Assembly: GCA_950022295.1 (NCBI GenBank)
Contig: OX465600.1
Coordinates: forward strand, 198,677,782 to 198,741,781
Source: Bromus sterilis
Taxonomy: Eukaryota > Streptophyta > Magnoliopsida > Poales > Poaceae
Length of the DNA stretch: 64,000 nucleotides
Direction: 5' to 3'
A model generated the notes under the pieces. It ran no database searches, was not told the origin of the DNA, and saw only the letters and a list, made by a program, of their open reading frames with translations. Both the position numbers and the translations under genes were made by a program. Shown one piece after another: positions 47,241 to 57,437 of this stretch (the stretch's first letter is position 1; the number at the start of each line of letters is the position of its first letter).

Positions 47241-47861
47241 ATGGCACCCAAGCGTGGTAGAGGTGTGGCTGGGCGGGGTCGTGGCCGGCGTGGTCGTGGT
47301 GGCCGCACGCATCGTTCCTCACATGGTGGGTGTCATGGAACTGCGTTGGCGCTTTCTTCTTCTTCCTCCATGGAGGAGGGATTTTGGCGCCATGATTTTC
47401 TTTTGCATGTTCTTGGGCGGAATGCTTCCCGGATTCCTCTTCCTGCCTCGTTTTACTCCATTGCTTCTGAGAGTGGCTTGAAGGGCTTCTGGCTCCGTCT
47501 TCATGGATGCTCTCGTTCTTCTTCTTGGGTGGAGCTGGAATTTGATAGTTCGTCCTTGATCTTCCTTGGGTCTGGTTGGAGGACGTTTTCTCGTAAGTTG
47601 AATTTGCGCGGCGGGGACAACCTTTGCTGTCATTTTGACGTTGAAGATACTGTTATTATCCGTGCGTTTGATGCTGGTGGCAACCGTCTGGATCCATACT
47701 GTGAGGAGACGAGCAGCGGCGATTTTGAAGGCTCGAGTGGTGGTTCGCCTGTTTCTCCCGTGTCTTCGTCTTCGGCTGATCCCTCGGGCGATGGTGTTTG
47801 CTCTTCTAGTTCTAAGGAAGAACTGGACATCAAGCCAGTCGTCAAGCGGCAGCGGCAGTAG
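47241..47861 (+). CDS. B3-like DNA-binding protein encoded antisense within Tat-4
   Basis: The ORF has 206 codons without a stop. The N-terminus is Arg/Gly-rich (RGRGVAGRGRGRRGRGGR), likely nucleic-acid binding. Residues about 50-145 resemble plant B3 domains: LPASFYSIASESGL, FWLRLHGCSRSSSWVELEF, FLGSGWRTFSRKLNLRGGDN and LCCHFDVEDTVIIRAFD, including the W-x-x-F, L-R-x-G-D and late hydrophobic strands of the fold. The C-terminal third is Ser-rich and acidic and ends with KPVVKRQRQ, a possible nuclear signal. The ORF starts at the first ATG after a TATA box; the upstream open frame from 47136 is not needed. It runs opposite to pol. B3 proteins bind DNA in plant nuclei; that this one acts on the element is inference. 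Confidence 0.7.
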   Translation: MAPKRGRGVAGRGRGRRGRGGRTHRSSHGGCHGTALALSSSSSMEEGFWRHDFLLHVLGRNASRIPLPASFYSIASESGLKGFWLRLHGCSRSSSWVELEFDSSSLIFLGSGWRTFSRKLNLRGGDNLCCHFDVEDTVIIRAFDAGGNRLDPYCEETSSGDFEGSSGGSPVSPVSSSSADPSGDGVCSSSSKEELDIKPVVKRQRQ

Positions 47862-48052
47862 GCGAGGCGCCTTGTAGAACTGGAGGACAACGAGCTTCTC
47901 CCCCGCCGGCTATGCTGCTACTTTATCTGCGATGATGCCCGCCTCTTTGTGGTACGAAAGTGCCAATTATCTCAGAATGAGCACACATGTAGAAGTTGAA
48001 ATGTAGCCCAGCTTGTAGTTCCGTAGGTCCTTCTGTAACGGCAAACTATCGT

Positions 48053-48240
48053 TTCGACTTCTTTGTAATGATAATGTCTTCGATTTCTTTGTAATGAGAA
48101 ATGTCTTCGACTCCTTTGTAATAAAAATGTCTTCGACTCCTTTGTAATGAGAATGTCTTCGATTCCTTTGTAATGAGAATTGTCTTCGAATCCTTTGTAA
48201 TGAAAATGTTTTCGACTCCTTTGTAAATGGGTAATGTCTT
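48053..48240 (+). terminator. Seven-copy TTTGTAATGA array downstream of the B3-like ORF
   Basis: Units of 26-27 bp (CTTCGACTCCTTTGTAATGA) repeat seven times starting about 190 bases after the stop codon. TTTGTA is a known far-upstream element of plant poly(A) sites (for example in cauliflower mosaic virus). The array may set 3' end formation of the antisense transcript. The repeat is certain; the role is inferred. Confidence 0.5.
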
Positions 48241-48496
48241 TTCAGGTGCGCGCAAGCGCTCCCGATGGGAGTAGCCCCCGAGGCTGCGTTTGATTTGCAG
48301 AATCAAGCGTAGGCTTTATGATTTTTTGCCTCACTATTTTGTAGCTTTTCTTTGAATCTTTCCAAGTTTAGATCGGGTGCGCGTCAGCGCTCCCGATGGG
48401 AGTAGCCCCCGAGTCTTTAGGCGATTGCTTGCGATCGGGTGAAGACTAAATATGCGACTTTCCCTTGCTTGCTTTCTTGTTTGGCGATAGTCGCAT

Positions 48497-48925
48497 TTTT
48501 AGCGAAGGTAACGTCCTTCGGGGGAAGTTTTATGCTCAAGCGCCCGAGACTTTTTAAGCAAAAGTTGCGTTTGCGAAGATAGCGTCTCTCGGGGGGAGTT
48601 CTAGGCTCGGGCCCCCGAGTGCTTTGTAAGTAAAGGTCGTGTTTGCGAAGATAGCGTCTCTCGGGGGGGAGTTCTTGACTGGAGCCCCCGAGCGCTTTGT
48701 AATTAAAGGTCGCGTTTGCGAAGATAGCGTCTCTCGGGGGAAGTTCTTTGGCTCGAGCCTCCGAGCGCTTTGTAATTAAAGGTCGCGTTTGCGAAGATAG
48801 CGTCTCTCGGGGGGGAGTTCTTGACTCGAGCCCCCGAGCGCTTTGTAATTAAAGGTCGCGTTTGCGAAGATAGCGTCTCTCGGGGGGGTTCTTGGCTCGA
48901 GCCCCCGAGCTCTTTGTAAGTAAGA
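48497..48925. repeat. Tat-4 tandem hairpin array, about six copies of 72-73 bp
   Basis: Units with GCGTCTCTCGGGGG begin at 48582, 48654, 48727, 48800 and 48873, and a worn first copy lies near 48510. In each, CTCGGGGG can pair with the following CCCCCGAG (or CTCCGAG) 15-20 bases on. It holds the same place as the array in Tat-2, between sense genes and antisense gene, though the unit sequence differs. Two further GCGCTCCCGATGGGAGTAGC blocks lie at about 48255 and 48388. Confidence 0.9.
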
Positions 48926-49015
48926 GTGCTTTGGGAAACATTTGTTTTATCCCTTCAAATGTTACATGTGTTACCGATTGGTGCTGCTACCGATATCTTG
49001 ATAATGTCTAGAGGA

Positions 49016-50179
49016 CTATGGGTAGAACAGCCGCAGGTTCGCTAAGTTCCATGGATTTCCCACATCCTCATTAGTTTTTGGATTATGCAGTCTGTATGCT
49101 CCTCCTCCAATGACTTTTGAGATGATGAATGGTCCTTCCCATTGTGGGGAAAGTTTGTGCACTTTTTCCTGTATTAGCCACAGCACAAGGTCTCCTTTAT
49201 TGAATGATCTGGTCCGTAGGCGACTTCTTTGATAGGTGTGCAGCTTGTCCTGGTATCCTTCGGATTTTGTGAGGGTTGTGTCTCATCCTTCGTCTGCTAT
49301 GTCTTTCTCGTTCTGCAGCGCTTCTTCTACCTCTTCCTCTTCGTACCCTGAGACTCTGGGTGCTCCGAATTTTAGGTCGTGCGGTAGCACTGCTTCTGCC
49401 CTGTATACCAAGAAGAAAGGCGTATATTGGGTTGAGCTGTTTGGGGTGGTGCGTAGGCTCCATAGGACTGCGGGGAGCTCCTCTATCTAGTTGCCTGCGG
49501 CCTGTTCGATTGGTGCTAGGAGTCGACTCTTTAATCCTCCGCATACTAAGTCGTTTGCTTTTTCCACTTGGCCATTAGACTGCGGGTGTGCGACTGATGC
49601 GTAGTTGATTTTGATGCCCAACTCTTGACAGAAGTTTTGGAACTCTGCCACCGTGAAATTGGTACCATTGTCTGTGATGATGTTGTGTGGTACTCCGAAT
49701 CTGAAGATGATTGATTTGATGAAGTTGACTGCCGTGAGGGCTGTTGAGCTAGTGATTGGTACTGCCTCGATCCATTTGGTGAATTTATCGACTGCGACCA
49801 ATAGGTGTGTTCTTCCTACTTTTGATGATTTCTTGACTGGGCCTACCATGTCGAGTCCCCATGTGGCGAATGGCCATGATAACGGTATGGTTTTGAGTTC
49901 TGATGCTGGGGCGTGCGGCCTGCTGGTGAACTTTTGGCAGGCGATGCAACGTCGTACGATATCCTCTGCATTTCTCATGGCGGTTGGGCAATAGAAACCT
50001 GCTCGAAAGGCTTTTTCCACGAGTGCTCGACTGCTGGCATGGTTCCCGCAGGTGCCTTCGTGAATCTCCAGTAGTAGGGATTTGCCGTCTTCCTCGTCTA
50101 TGCTGCGCTTGTAGAGCTGTCCGTTGATTACTGTGAATGCTTTGGATCGTCGACTGATGCGTCGGGCTTCTGCAACGTC
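49016..50179 (-). pseudogene. Tat-4 integrase
   Basis: On the minus strand: zinc region ending CIACQKFTSRPH, core aspartates in WGLDMVGPVKKSSK and IITDNGTNFTVAEF, and the glutamate in SNGQVEKANDLVCGGL. One stop (TAG, near 49487) interrupts just after IEQAAGN; the same frame then continues with ELPAVLWSLRTTPNSST. A further stop lies near 49285. It ends with LQ-type linker GDLVLWLIQEKVHKLSPQWE and GNPWNLANLRLFYP, stop at 49016-49018. There is no chromodomain, as expected for Tat elements. Confidence 0.9.
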
Positions 50180-51240
50180 TTATGGTAGGGTGCCTTCGAT
50201 TAGGAATCGAAGAAAAGGTCTTTCCCAGGCCGGGTCTTCGAGTGTTGCTGGTGCTTCAACTTCGATTGCTTGGCTGTTTGTAGCGTCGGCTGCGCTCGTT
50301 GCCGCCACCTGTGCTAGCTCAGTTATGTCAACTTCTTCTGCGACTGCTTTGTGCTCCGCTGGTTTTGCTTTTATTGATCTATGATTGATTCTTTCGAGAA
50401 AAATGCCTGGTGGTATTGGTCCTCGAGTCGATCCGATGTTCGGAAGTTCATCGGCTTCAGTATTGTTTGCTCTGGGGATGTAGTTGAGTTCACAGTCGTC
50501 GAATCCTCCTTCTAGCGTGTTGTAGAGCTTCTGGTAAGCTGCCATGTTGTCTGCGACTGCGTTACAGTCTCTCATCTCCTGTTGGACGACGAGGTTTGAG
50601 TCGCCATAGATCGATAGGCGAGTGGCACCGCAGGTTTTTGCCATGCGCATGCCATGAATTAACGCCTCGTACTCTGCTTCATTGTTGGAGGCATTGCTGA
50701 AGTTCATCTGGAGGATGTATTTGAGCTTCATTCCTTTGGGAGAGACTAGGACGACGCCTGCTCCGGCTCCTTGCTGTCTTTTGGATCCGTCGAAGTACAT
50801 TGTACATGAGTTGGACAAGTCTGGGGGCCCTGGTGTTTGGACTTCTGCCCACTCGACCAGGAAGTCTGGGAGTACTTGGGCTTTGATTGCTGTTGGGTGT
50901 TTGTACTGTAGGTCTCGCGGGCTAAGCTCCATGTTCCACTCAGCGACTCGACCGGTCGCGCCGGGATTGTTGAGGATGTCCGCGAGTGGTGCACTGCTCA
51001 CGATTGTGATGGAGTGTTCGTCAAAGTAGTGTGATACTTTCCTGGTGGTCATGATGATGGCAAGAAGGAGCTTCTGGTAATGTGGATACCGCTGTTGTGG
51101 CTTCGTGAGTAGCGTGCTCAGGTAATAAATTGATCTTTGGATGCTCTAGATTTTGCCTTATTCTGTACGCTTGACGACAAGCACTGTGCTTATGACGCTG
51201 TTGCGTGTTGCTCTGTAGAGATACAACTTTTCCCTTTCTT
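50180..51240 (-). pseudogene. Tat-4 RNase H and second (archaeal-type) RNase H
   Basis: The first RNase H is partly decayed (LYLYRATRNSVISTVLVV, two stops near 51160, then QQRYPHYQKLLLAI and VSHYFDEHSITIVSS). An open frame of 290 codons follows (51052-50180). It contains a second RNase H-like domain: TMYFDGSKRQQGAGAGVVLV, the catalytic glutamate in NNEAEYEALIHGM, and IYGDSNLVVQQ with the next aspartate. A second RNase H is a known mark of the Tat/Ogre lineage. The final part links to integrase. Confidence 0.88.
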
Positions 51241-51833
51241 TAGGCACCGCCAAGATTGGTGGAGTAGAGAGGGTCTTCTTCAAGTCTGTGAATGCATTGC
51301 TGGCTTCCTCGGTCCACTCGAATTTTTCTCCTTTCCTCAGCAGTTTGTAGAAAGGTAGGGTCCTTTCGCCTAGCCTGCTGATGAAGCGGCTCAATGCTGC
51401 GAGCTTTCCTGTGAGCTGTTGTATTCCTCTGATGTTAGTTGGCCTTTGCATTTTGGCGATTGCTTGAACCTTTTCAGGGTTTGCTTCGATTCCTCGGGCA
51501 GAGACCATGTACCCGAGTAACTTTCCGGTTGGGACGCCGAACACACATTTTTTGGGGTTCAACTTGATCCTGTACTTGTTGAGGGCCGCGAACGTCTCGC
51601 GGAGGTCGTCGAGTAGTGTGTTTGCGCTGTAGGTTTTGATGACAATGTCGTCTACATATACCTGGACGTTCCTTCCAATCTGGTCTCTCAGACATGCTTG
51701 CATCATCTGCTGGTACGTGGCTCAGGCATTTTTTTAGTCCGAAGGGCATAGTTTGGTAACAGAATACTCCGTAGGGGGTGATGAACGAGGTGTGCTCTTC
51801 GTCTTCTTCCTTCATCTTAATCTGATTGTACCC
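51241..51833 (-). pseudogene. Tat-4 reverse transcriptase, C-terminal part
   Basis: The frame MMQACLRDQIGRNVQVYVDD carries the catalytic V-Y-V-D-D motif, followed by CVFGVPTGKLLGYMVSARGI and RGIQQLTGKLAALSRFI. A frameshift near 51735 separates it from SFITPYGVFCYQTMPFGLKK upstream, and the stop at 51834 cuts after YFLDAY. Confidence 0.9.
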
Positions 51834-53528
51834 TTAGTATGCGTCAAGGAAATATAGGAGGTCGCATCCTGCTGTAGAGTCGATTATTTGATCGGTTCTT
51901 GGCAGGGGGAAGTGGTCTTTTGGGCAGTGCTTGTTGATAGGCCCATAGTCGACACACATCCTCAGTACCTCGGTGTCCTTTTTAGGGACTAGGATTGGGT
52001 TTGCTATCCATGTTGCTTTCTTTGTCTCTCTGATGAACTGTGCATCGAGTAGTCGATTGACTTCTTCTCCGATTGCTCTGCGTTTGGGTTCTGAGAACCG
52101 TCGCAACGCCTGTTTTACTGGCTTCCTGTTTGGCTTGATATGGAGCGCGTGTTCCGCGAATTCTCGTGGTATTCCTGGCATGTCGGCTGGGCACCAGGCG
52201 AAAGTTTTCCATTCTTCACGAAGGAAAGTTATGAGGGCGGTTGCTTGCTCTTCTGGAGGGTGGGCATATACGCAGACTGTCTTCTCTGGGTGTGTCGGGT
52301 GTACTTGGTGTGTGATCGTGTCGTTGTCGACGCTGAAGTCGCGACCAAATTCCTTTGTCTCGCTTCTGTTTGCTAGTGGACATATGCTTTTGTCCGTCAC
52401 CATGGTTATTTCTTGGAGCTGTTGTTGGGCTCCGAATGTGTCAGAGACTTTGTGGAAGTCGCGGTCGCACTGGTCCGATTTGATGAAGCTTCCCTTGACT
52501 GTGATGACTCCTGCAGGTCCTGGTATCTTGAGCTTGAGATATGCATAGTGTGGAACCGCCATGAACTGTGCGAACGTCGGTCGCCCGAGTATGGCGTGAT
52601 ACTGCGACTGCCAGTCGAGCACTTTGAACTCGAGTGCCTGCTTTGCGAAGTTGCGCTTGCTGCCAAAAATTACATCAATATGTATCGCTCCGATGGAGGT
52701 GGCTGCTTCGCCCGGGACTACGCCGTATATTGTGGTCCCTAACTTCTTCCAAACTGATCGTGTGATGATCATCTTGCATAGAGTGCTGGTGAAAATTATG
52801 TTTAAACTGACGCCTCCGTCCATGAAGATTCTGTCCATGTCGTATCCTCCGATCTGCGCTTCGAGGACCAGAGGTGCATGCCGAGGCCTCGGGACTGCAG
52901 GCGAATGGTTGCTGTGTGAAAAAGTGATGCTGGTCTCGGCGCCGCTCAGTTGGTATGTTCCAGTTTTCTTTAGGCCTTCGGCTGCTTCGGCTTGCAGGGT
53001 GTAGGAATCTTGCTTTGCTTTCGAGGGTCTTCCTTCTTGGATCATGCAGATTCGTCCCTGGGACGCGGGATATTGCTCCTCTGCACTTGGTGCGGGTGAC
53101 TGTGTGCTTCTTCGAGTGCGTTTGGCTTCATGTTGCTTCTCCTCCTTGAGACTGTTGGAGAGTTCGGCGAATAGGCGGCAATCTCCCAGGGTGTGGCTTG
53201 CTCTGAGATGTCCTCGACTGCCTTCGAAACAGTTGATCGCGCAGGGTCCTTCCAGTTTCTCTTTAGCTGTGAGTTTGCTGGAGCCGTCATGCCTTCTTCT
53301 CCTTGATACTTGAAAGATCTGCGAGGGGTCTTCTGCTCGGCTGTGGAATCTTGGGTCGAGTTCTATCCCGTTGCTGAGTGATTGATTGCGGATGAAGTTG
53401 GCAAATTCGTCTGGCCTTCGATCTGGGTCGTAGTAGTCTCCGGACTGGGTCTCGGAGTCGCTATCTTGGCGCGTGGTGGGAGTCCGGGCGGCGGCGGGTC
53501 GTCGACTGATGGGCGAGCCTTCGGCCAC
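51834..53528 (-). pseudogene. Tat-4 Gag tail, protease and RT fingers (564-codon open frame)
   Basis: A long open frame. The first part is the C-terminal end of Gag (KLEGPCAINCFEGSRGH, RASHTLGDCRLFAEL), as in Tat-2. Next the protease: YDMDRIFMDGGVSLNIIF active-site loop and SQYHAILGRPTFAQFMAV. Then a linker and the RT fingers: EFAEHALHIKPNRKPVKQAL, AIGEEVNRLLDAQFIRE, WIANPILVPKK and MCVDYGPINKHCPKDHFPLP. It stops at a TAG directly after the first catalytic aspartate region (LLYFLDAY). The Gag capsid core is absent from its start, so the element cannot build particles alone. Confidence 0.9.
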
Positions 53529-53791
53529 GCGCCGCGACTCCTTGTCCTTGTCCTTGTCTTCTGAGTCGTCGAGTTATTTTCCATCGGTGATGGATCTGGC
53601 AGTCGCCGAGGTGCTGGACTTGGTTCGGCTGCAGGCTGGGTGATCCTGATGGGGCGATGGAGATGCTTGCGGTGAACTTGAATTTCTTGAGCGAGCTGGA
53701 TCTGGCTCTAGTCCTCGAGTCTTGATCCGTTGAAGTCGGGACCGCCGAGATCGTGATTCCAACCTGTGTAGTGCCCACATACGGCGCCAAT
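53529..53791 (-). promoter_or_regulatory. Tat-4 primer binding site and shortened leader
   Basis: The primer site TGGCGCCGTATGTGGG lies at about 53774-53789, two bases from the LTR. The remaining 240 bases contain no gene. In Tat-2 the same interval up to the Gag tail is over 2 kb, so about 2 kb is deleted here. Confidence 0.7.
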
Positions 53792-54239
53792 TGACGGGGA
53801 TCAACCCCGGCAAATCCCATGGTCAGGAACCCTGAGTTAGTCATAGAGATGGCACAGGTTGGACGATACTCGTCGGCTAACAGGAGAAGCACTTCCTTCT
53901 CGATATTATTACAATAGGGGGCGATTACAGTGGAGGCCAAGGAGAGTTCTCGCAAGGCTAGGATGAGTAGATGCGTATTGAGATGATCTCGACGTCTCCC
54001 CTCCCAGCCTTTATATACTAGGCTAGGTCTCGGGGAGTCCGCGCTAGGTTACATAGGTAGTTTCCTAATTCTAGTCCTTCCTTGTACGCCAAGTTGCACC
54101 TTCCATGTTAGTCGCGGACTCTTACGTCGGTGCTTGGTTGGGCCAATCGTGGGCTTGTCGTAGCTTCCTAGTGGGCCTTCTATCTTCACACGCACCAGGT
54201 AGCCTCATACATAGGAGTCGTGGGGTCACCCCCTCGTCA
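53792..54239 (-). repeat. Tat-4 5' LTR
   Basis: 448 bp, minus-strand start TGACGAGGGGGTGACC at 54239, end GGTTGATCCCCGTCA at 53792. The right flank is ATATG. Confidence 0.94.
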
Positions 54240-54374
54240 ATATGCATCAACTTTACCTCCTTGCATCAAAACACAACCAAGTCCTCGATGAGATGCATCA
54301 CAATATACTTGGAAATCTTAATGTATATCAGGCAAACATAAGACTGGTGCAGTTACTAACCGTTTCTTCAACTC

Positions 54375-55304
54375 CTAAAAGCTAGTTTCACATTCATCGC
54401 TCCAATCAAACTTATTCTCTTTCTTTAACAGCTCAGTCATTGGTTCTGCAATCCTGGAGAAATTCTCCATGAACCTCCTATAATATCCTGCAAGCCCCAA
54501 GAAACCGCGAATGTCTCCAACTGTCTTGGGTGTCTCCCATTCTGTAACTGTTGAAACTTTGGATGGGTCCATAGCTACTCCTTCTCCTGACACAACATGT
54601 CCAAGGAATCCTACCTCCTTCAACCAAAACTCACACTTGCTGAACTTGGCACACAACTTGTGTTCCCTGAGCTTCTCCAATACCAAACACAGATGTGCTT
54701 CATGATCTTGCTCATTCTTGGAATACACCAATATATCATCAATGAACACCACAACGAACTTATCCAAGAAATCCATAAACACCTTATTCATCATATTCAT
54801 GAAGTATGCAGGAGCATTAGTCAATCCAAATGACATAACGCTATACTAATACAATCCATACCTTGTAGTAAAAGAAGTCTTCGGAATATCCTTCTCCCGA
54901 ATCTTCAATTGATGATAGCCAGAACGAAGATCAATCTTAGAGAACACACAAGCTCCCTCCAACTGGTCAAATAGATCATTAATCACAGGTAGTAAATACT
55001 TGTTCTTGATAGTAACATCATTCAGAGAACGGTAATCCACACACATCCTCAATGTTCCATCCTTCTTCTCAACAAACAACACTGGAGCTCCCCAAGTTGA
55101 CGATCTTGGGCGAATGAATCCCTTTGCCTGCAACTCTCTAATCTGCTCCTTCAACTCTGGAAGTTCATTAACGGGCATCCTATACGACCTCTTAGCAATA
55201 GGCCCAGTGCCTGGTATTAAATCAATAAGAAACTTAATCTCCCTATCCGGTGGCATACCTGGCAACTCCTCTGGAAACACATCTGGATAATCCTCACAAC
55301 ACAC
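54375..55304 (-). pseudogene. Tek-4 reverse transcriptase
   Basis: From right to left: VFPEELPGMPPDREIKFLID, STWGAPVLFVEKKDGTLRMC, VDYRSLNDVTIKNKYLLPVI, the first catalytic aspartate in FSKIDLRSGYHQLKIRE, and after a stop near 54846 the block SFGLTNAPAYFMNMMNKVF with the catalytic FIDDILVYS. The connection region is LGHVVSGEGVAMDPSKV and FLGLAGYYRRFMENFS. A stop near 54383 ends the open part. The rest of the chain is well kept, which suggests fairly recent loss. Confidence 0.92.
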
Positions 55305-57437
55305 ACATCATCCAGGCTACCCCCCTTAAGAGAATTCACCTGAGCGTGCTGATGCTTATACTTGGATACATATCTGATCTTCTGCCTAGTCGGTGTACGG
55401 AGAGTAATGGACCGACTGGCACTATCAATAACACCTTGGTACTTGACTAGCCAATTCATGCATGATAGGGTGAGGAAGATAGTTCTCTCACTTCTCATTG
55501 GTTACCCCAAGTGGAACGTGAGATGTAGCGTAGCAGCAAATTTCCCACGGTGAAGATACCAAGGTTTTTCTCCAGTAGGACTCGCAGAAATACAAGAAGG
55601 TGGTAAAGTGAACAATGGCGCCGTTCACAACTCAAGGTTGCTTACTTCACCTGGACCTGCACACATAGCAAATAACTTTGCTCCCAACGAGTACATAGGA
55701 GTTGTCAATTCCTCCGGCCTTGCTGTTTACAAACGATCAACGCAAGAGATAATAATAATGGCAACTGTAAGTAAGAACTGAAAGTAAAATGAGGGTGCAA
55801 ACAATGGTGGAAATATGGACCGGGATCCCATGACGTTCACTAGTGATGTCTCTCTCCCAAAAGACGATAAAAGTGCTAGCGAGGTAAACAAATCACAGCT
55901 GGGCAATTGACGGGATTATAAATGCACCACAATGCTAACTATGCTATAAAATAAAGGAAGAGGCTCAAAAGCAATGGGCAGTGCACCAAGGTAAGTAGAC
56001 CGAAATCCATCTGCATCTACTACGAATCAGCCACCTTGAGATATCTATCCAGAACATCTCGTTGGTACTAAGTTGTGAATCCCACCCAAAGTGTAAACTC
56101 AAAGCAACAGAGAACTGCATTAAATGAACTATGCGTAAAGTAAACAATCCTTGCACCCGCAGGTACAAGCACCGTTGTTTTATCCCTGGTGGCAGCAGCA
56201 CATCCCTTAGTCTCATATTTCTGTCACTCAAGCTAGACATCAGGGGGCTGAACCCACAATCAAGCATAACGCTCCCTCTTGGAGTTGCAACAAATCACTT
56301 GGCCAAAGCAAAATACGGCAACGGAGAACATGCAAGAATTATCTTAAGAACACAAATATAAAAGAGAACTAAATATATTACTCATCACAATCGGAACATA
56401 GTCTCATAATCCATCAGATCCCAGCAAACTCAGCATAGCAACACAGAAAATTACAAAGGTGCCTCGATCATGTGAGGAAGCTCACGAGGTCTTGAAAGTG
56501 GAGGCACAAAGAGGGGAGGAGAACATCACATAGCTACTGGTCATGGACCAATGGTCCAAGGGGGACTACCCACAAGACATCTGGGAGGCGTCCATGGTGA
56601 TGGATGGTATCCCGGAGGGGATTCCTCCTTCCGGCAGGGTGCCTGGGCAGCTTCTCCTAGCAGCCCCGATCTTGAAACGGCGGCGGTGGCGGTACAGAGA
56701 GGAGAACGGGAATAACAGATCGATATTAGGGGTTTCCTCCGCGGGGGCTAAATATAGGCCAAAGGGGGCACCGAGAGGGGCCACAGGGCAGCCAGGAGGC
56801 CTCCTGGCGCGCCCTAGGGTTGGGCCGCGCCAGGGACCCTCCTGGGGCCCTGGTGGGTCCACCCCCTTCCATCTTTGGTTCTTCGGGAAGCTTCCGGATC
56901 ACTGATTTTTTATATAATTTTTCCGGAATTTATTAGTCACTTTTAATGGCCGGAAAACCTGAAATATAAAAACAGCAAAAAACAGGAACTGGCAACTGGG
57001 TGCACTGAGTTAATAGGTTAGTCCAAATATGATAAAACGTGTATGAAAGTTCAAGTAAAATATGGCAAAGTCACACAAATGATGCATGGAGCAAGCAGAA
57101 ATTATAGATACGTTTGGGACGTATCAATGCCCAATATAACATCCAAAACTTGTGACTTCAATATAATCAAATATGTAGGAAAATCATGCTTCCCTATGGC
57201 TATGCTTATCTGATAGCATCCCAAACTAGCTGACATCTCCGCTCTCGGAGAACTTATAAGGATAGATGACTTAAGAACTACGGTAGGTAACTCATGCTTA
57301 TCCACAAATACCCTTGATATGAATGAATGCGATGCACCAGAATAAAAAAGAACAAATGTGGGTACTGAATTGATAAGGAACTTACCAATCACTGCATCAG
57401 GCTCATCATAGACTTCCTCCACATTGACATGGTTCAC
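55217..57437 (-). pseudogene. Tek-4 protease, split by solo LTR Ath-2
   Basis: The right part (57127-57437) has FLINSVPTFVLFYSGASHSF; the usual L-F-D-S/T-G-A-S-H is altered to FYSGAS, so the catalytic aspartate is replaced by Y. It ends in VLDVILG. The left part (55217-55462) continues MNWLVKYQGVIDSASRSITL, the classic D-V-I-L-G-M-x-W-L strand, so the two parts fit together. The inserted LTR has flanks ATGCA and ATGCC (4 of 5). A stop at about 55305 lies before RT. Confidence 0.88.
55463..57126 (-). mobile_element. Ath-2: solo LTR of an Athila-type element
   Basis: The 1664-bp unit on the minus strand starts TGATACGTCCCAAACG at 57126 and ends CACCCTATCA at 55463. Its GC-rich block (56775-56865) is related to that of the Ath-1 LTR and stands in the same place before TGGCCTATATTTAG (TATA-like). 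No coding or primer site is found. The 5-bp flanks agree at 4 of 5 positions. Confidence 0.85.

Larger units (their letters stand above)
46008..54239 (-). mobile_element. Tat-4: Tat-lineage gypsy element with pol and an antisense B3-like gene, gag core missing
   Basis: Both LTRs are 448 bp (46008-46455 and 53792-54239). On the minus strand: primer site, short leader, the C-terminal end of Gag, protease, RT, RNase H, a second RNase H-like domain and integrase. Then a hairpin array and, in the opposite direction, a B3-like ORF. The Gag capsid core present in Tat-2 is missing: only about 260 bases lie between primer site and the Gag tail. The two LTRs differ at about 20 sites by eye, so this is older than Tat-2. 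Confidence 0.92.
45639..54374 (-). pseudogene. Tek-4 RNase H, split by Tat-4
   Basis: The right part (54240-54374) carries the first catalytic aspartate block (VYCDASHRGLGCVLMQ). The left part (45639-46007) carries ASRQLKNHEQNYPIHDLELA with the catalytic glutamate, FTDHKSLKYIFT and SRWLELIKDYDLNVQYHPGK. Tat-4 sits between them, with flanks ATAAG (46003-46007) and ATATG (54240-54244), a duplication with one mismatch. A stop near 45845 also breaks the left part. Confidence 0.88.

Noticed and set aside
51973..53584. Plus-strand frames up to 191 codons opposite Tat-4 pol
   Set aside because: They are shadows of a well-recognised gag-protease-RT frame on the minus strand.
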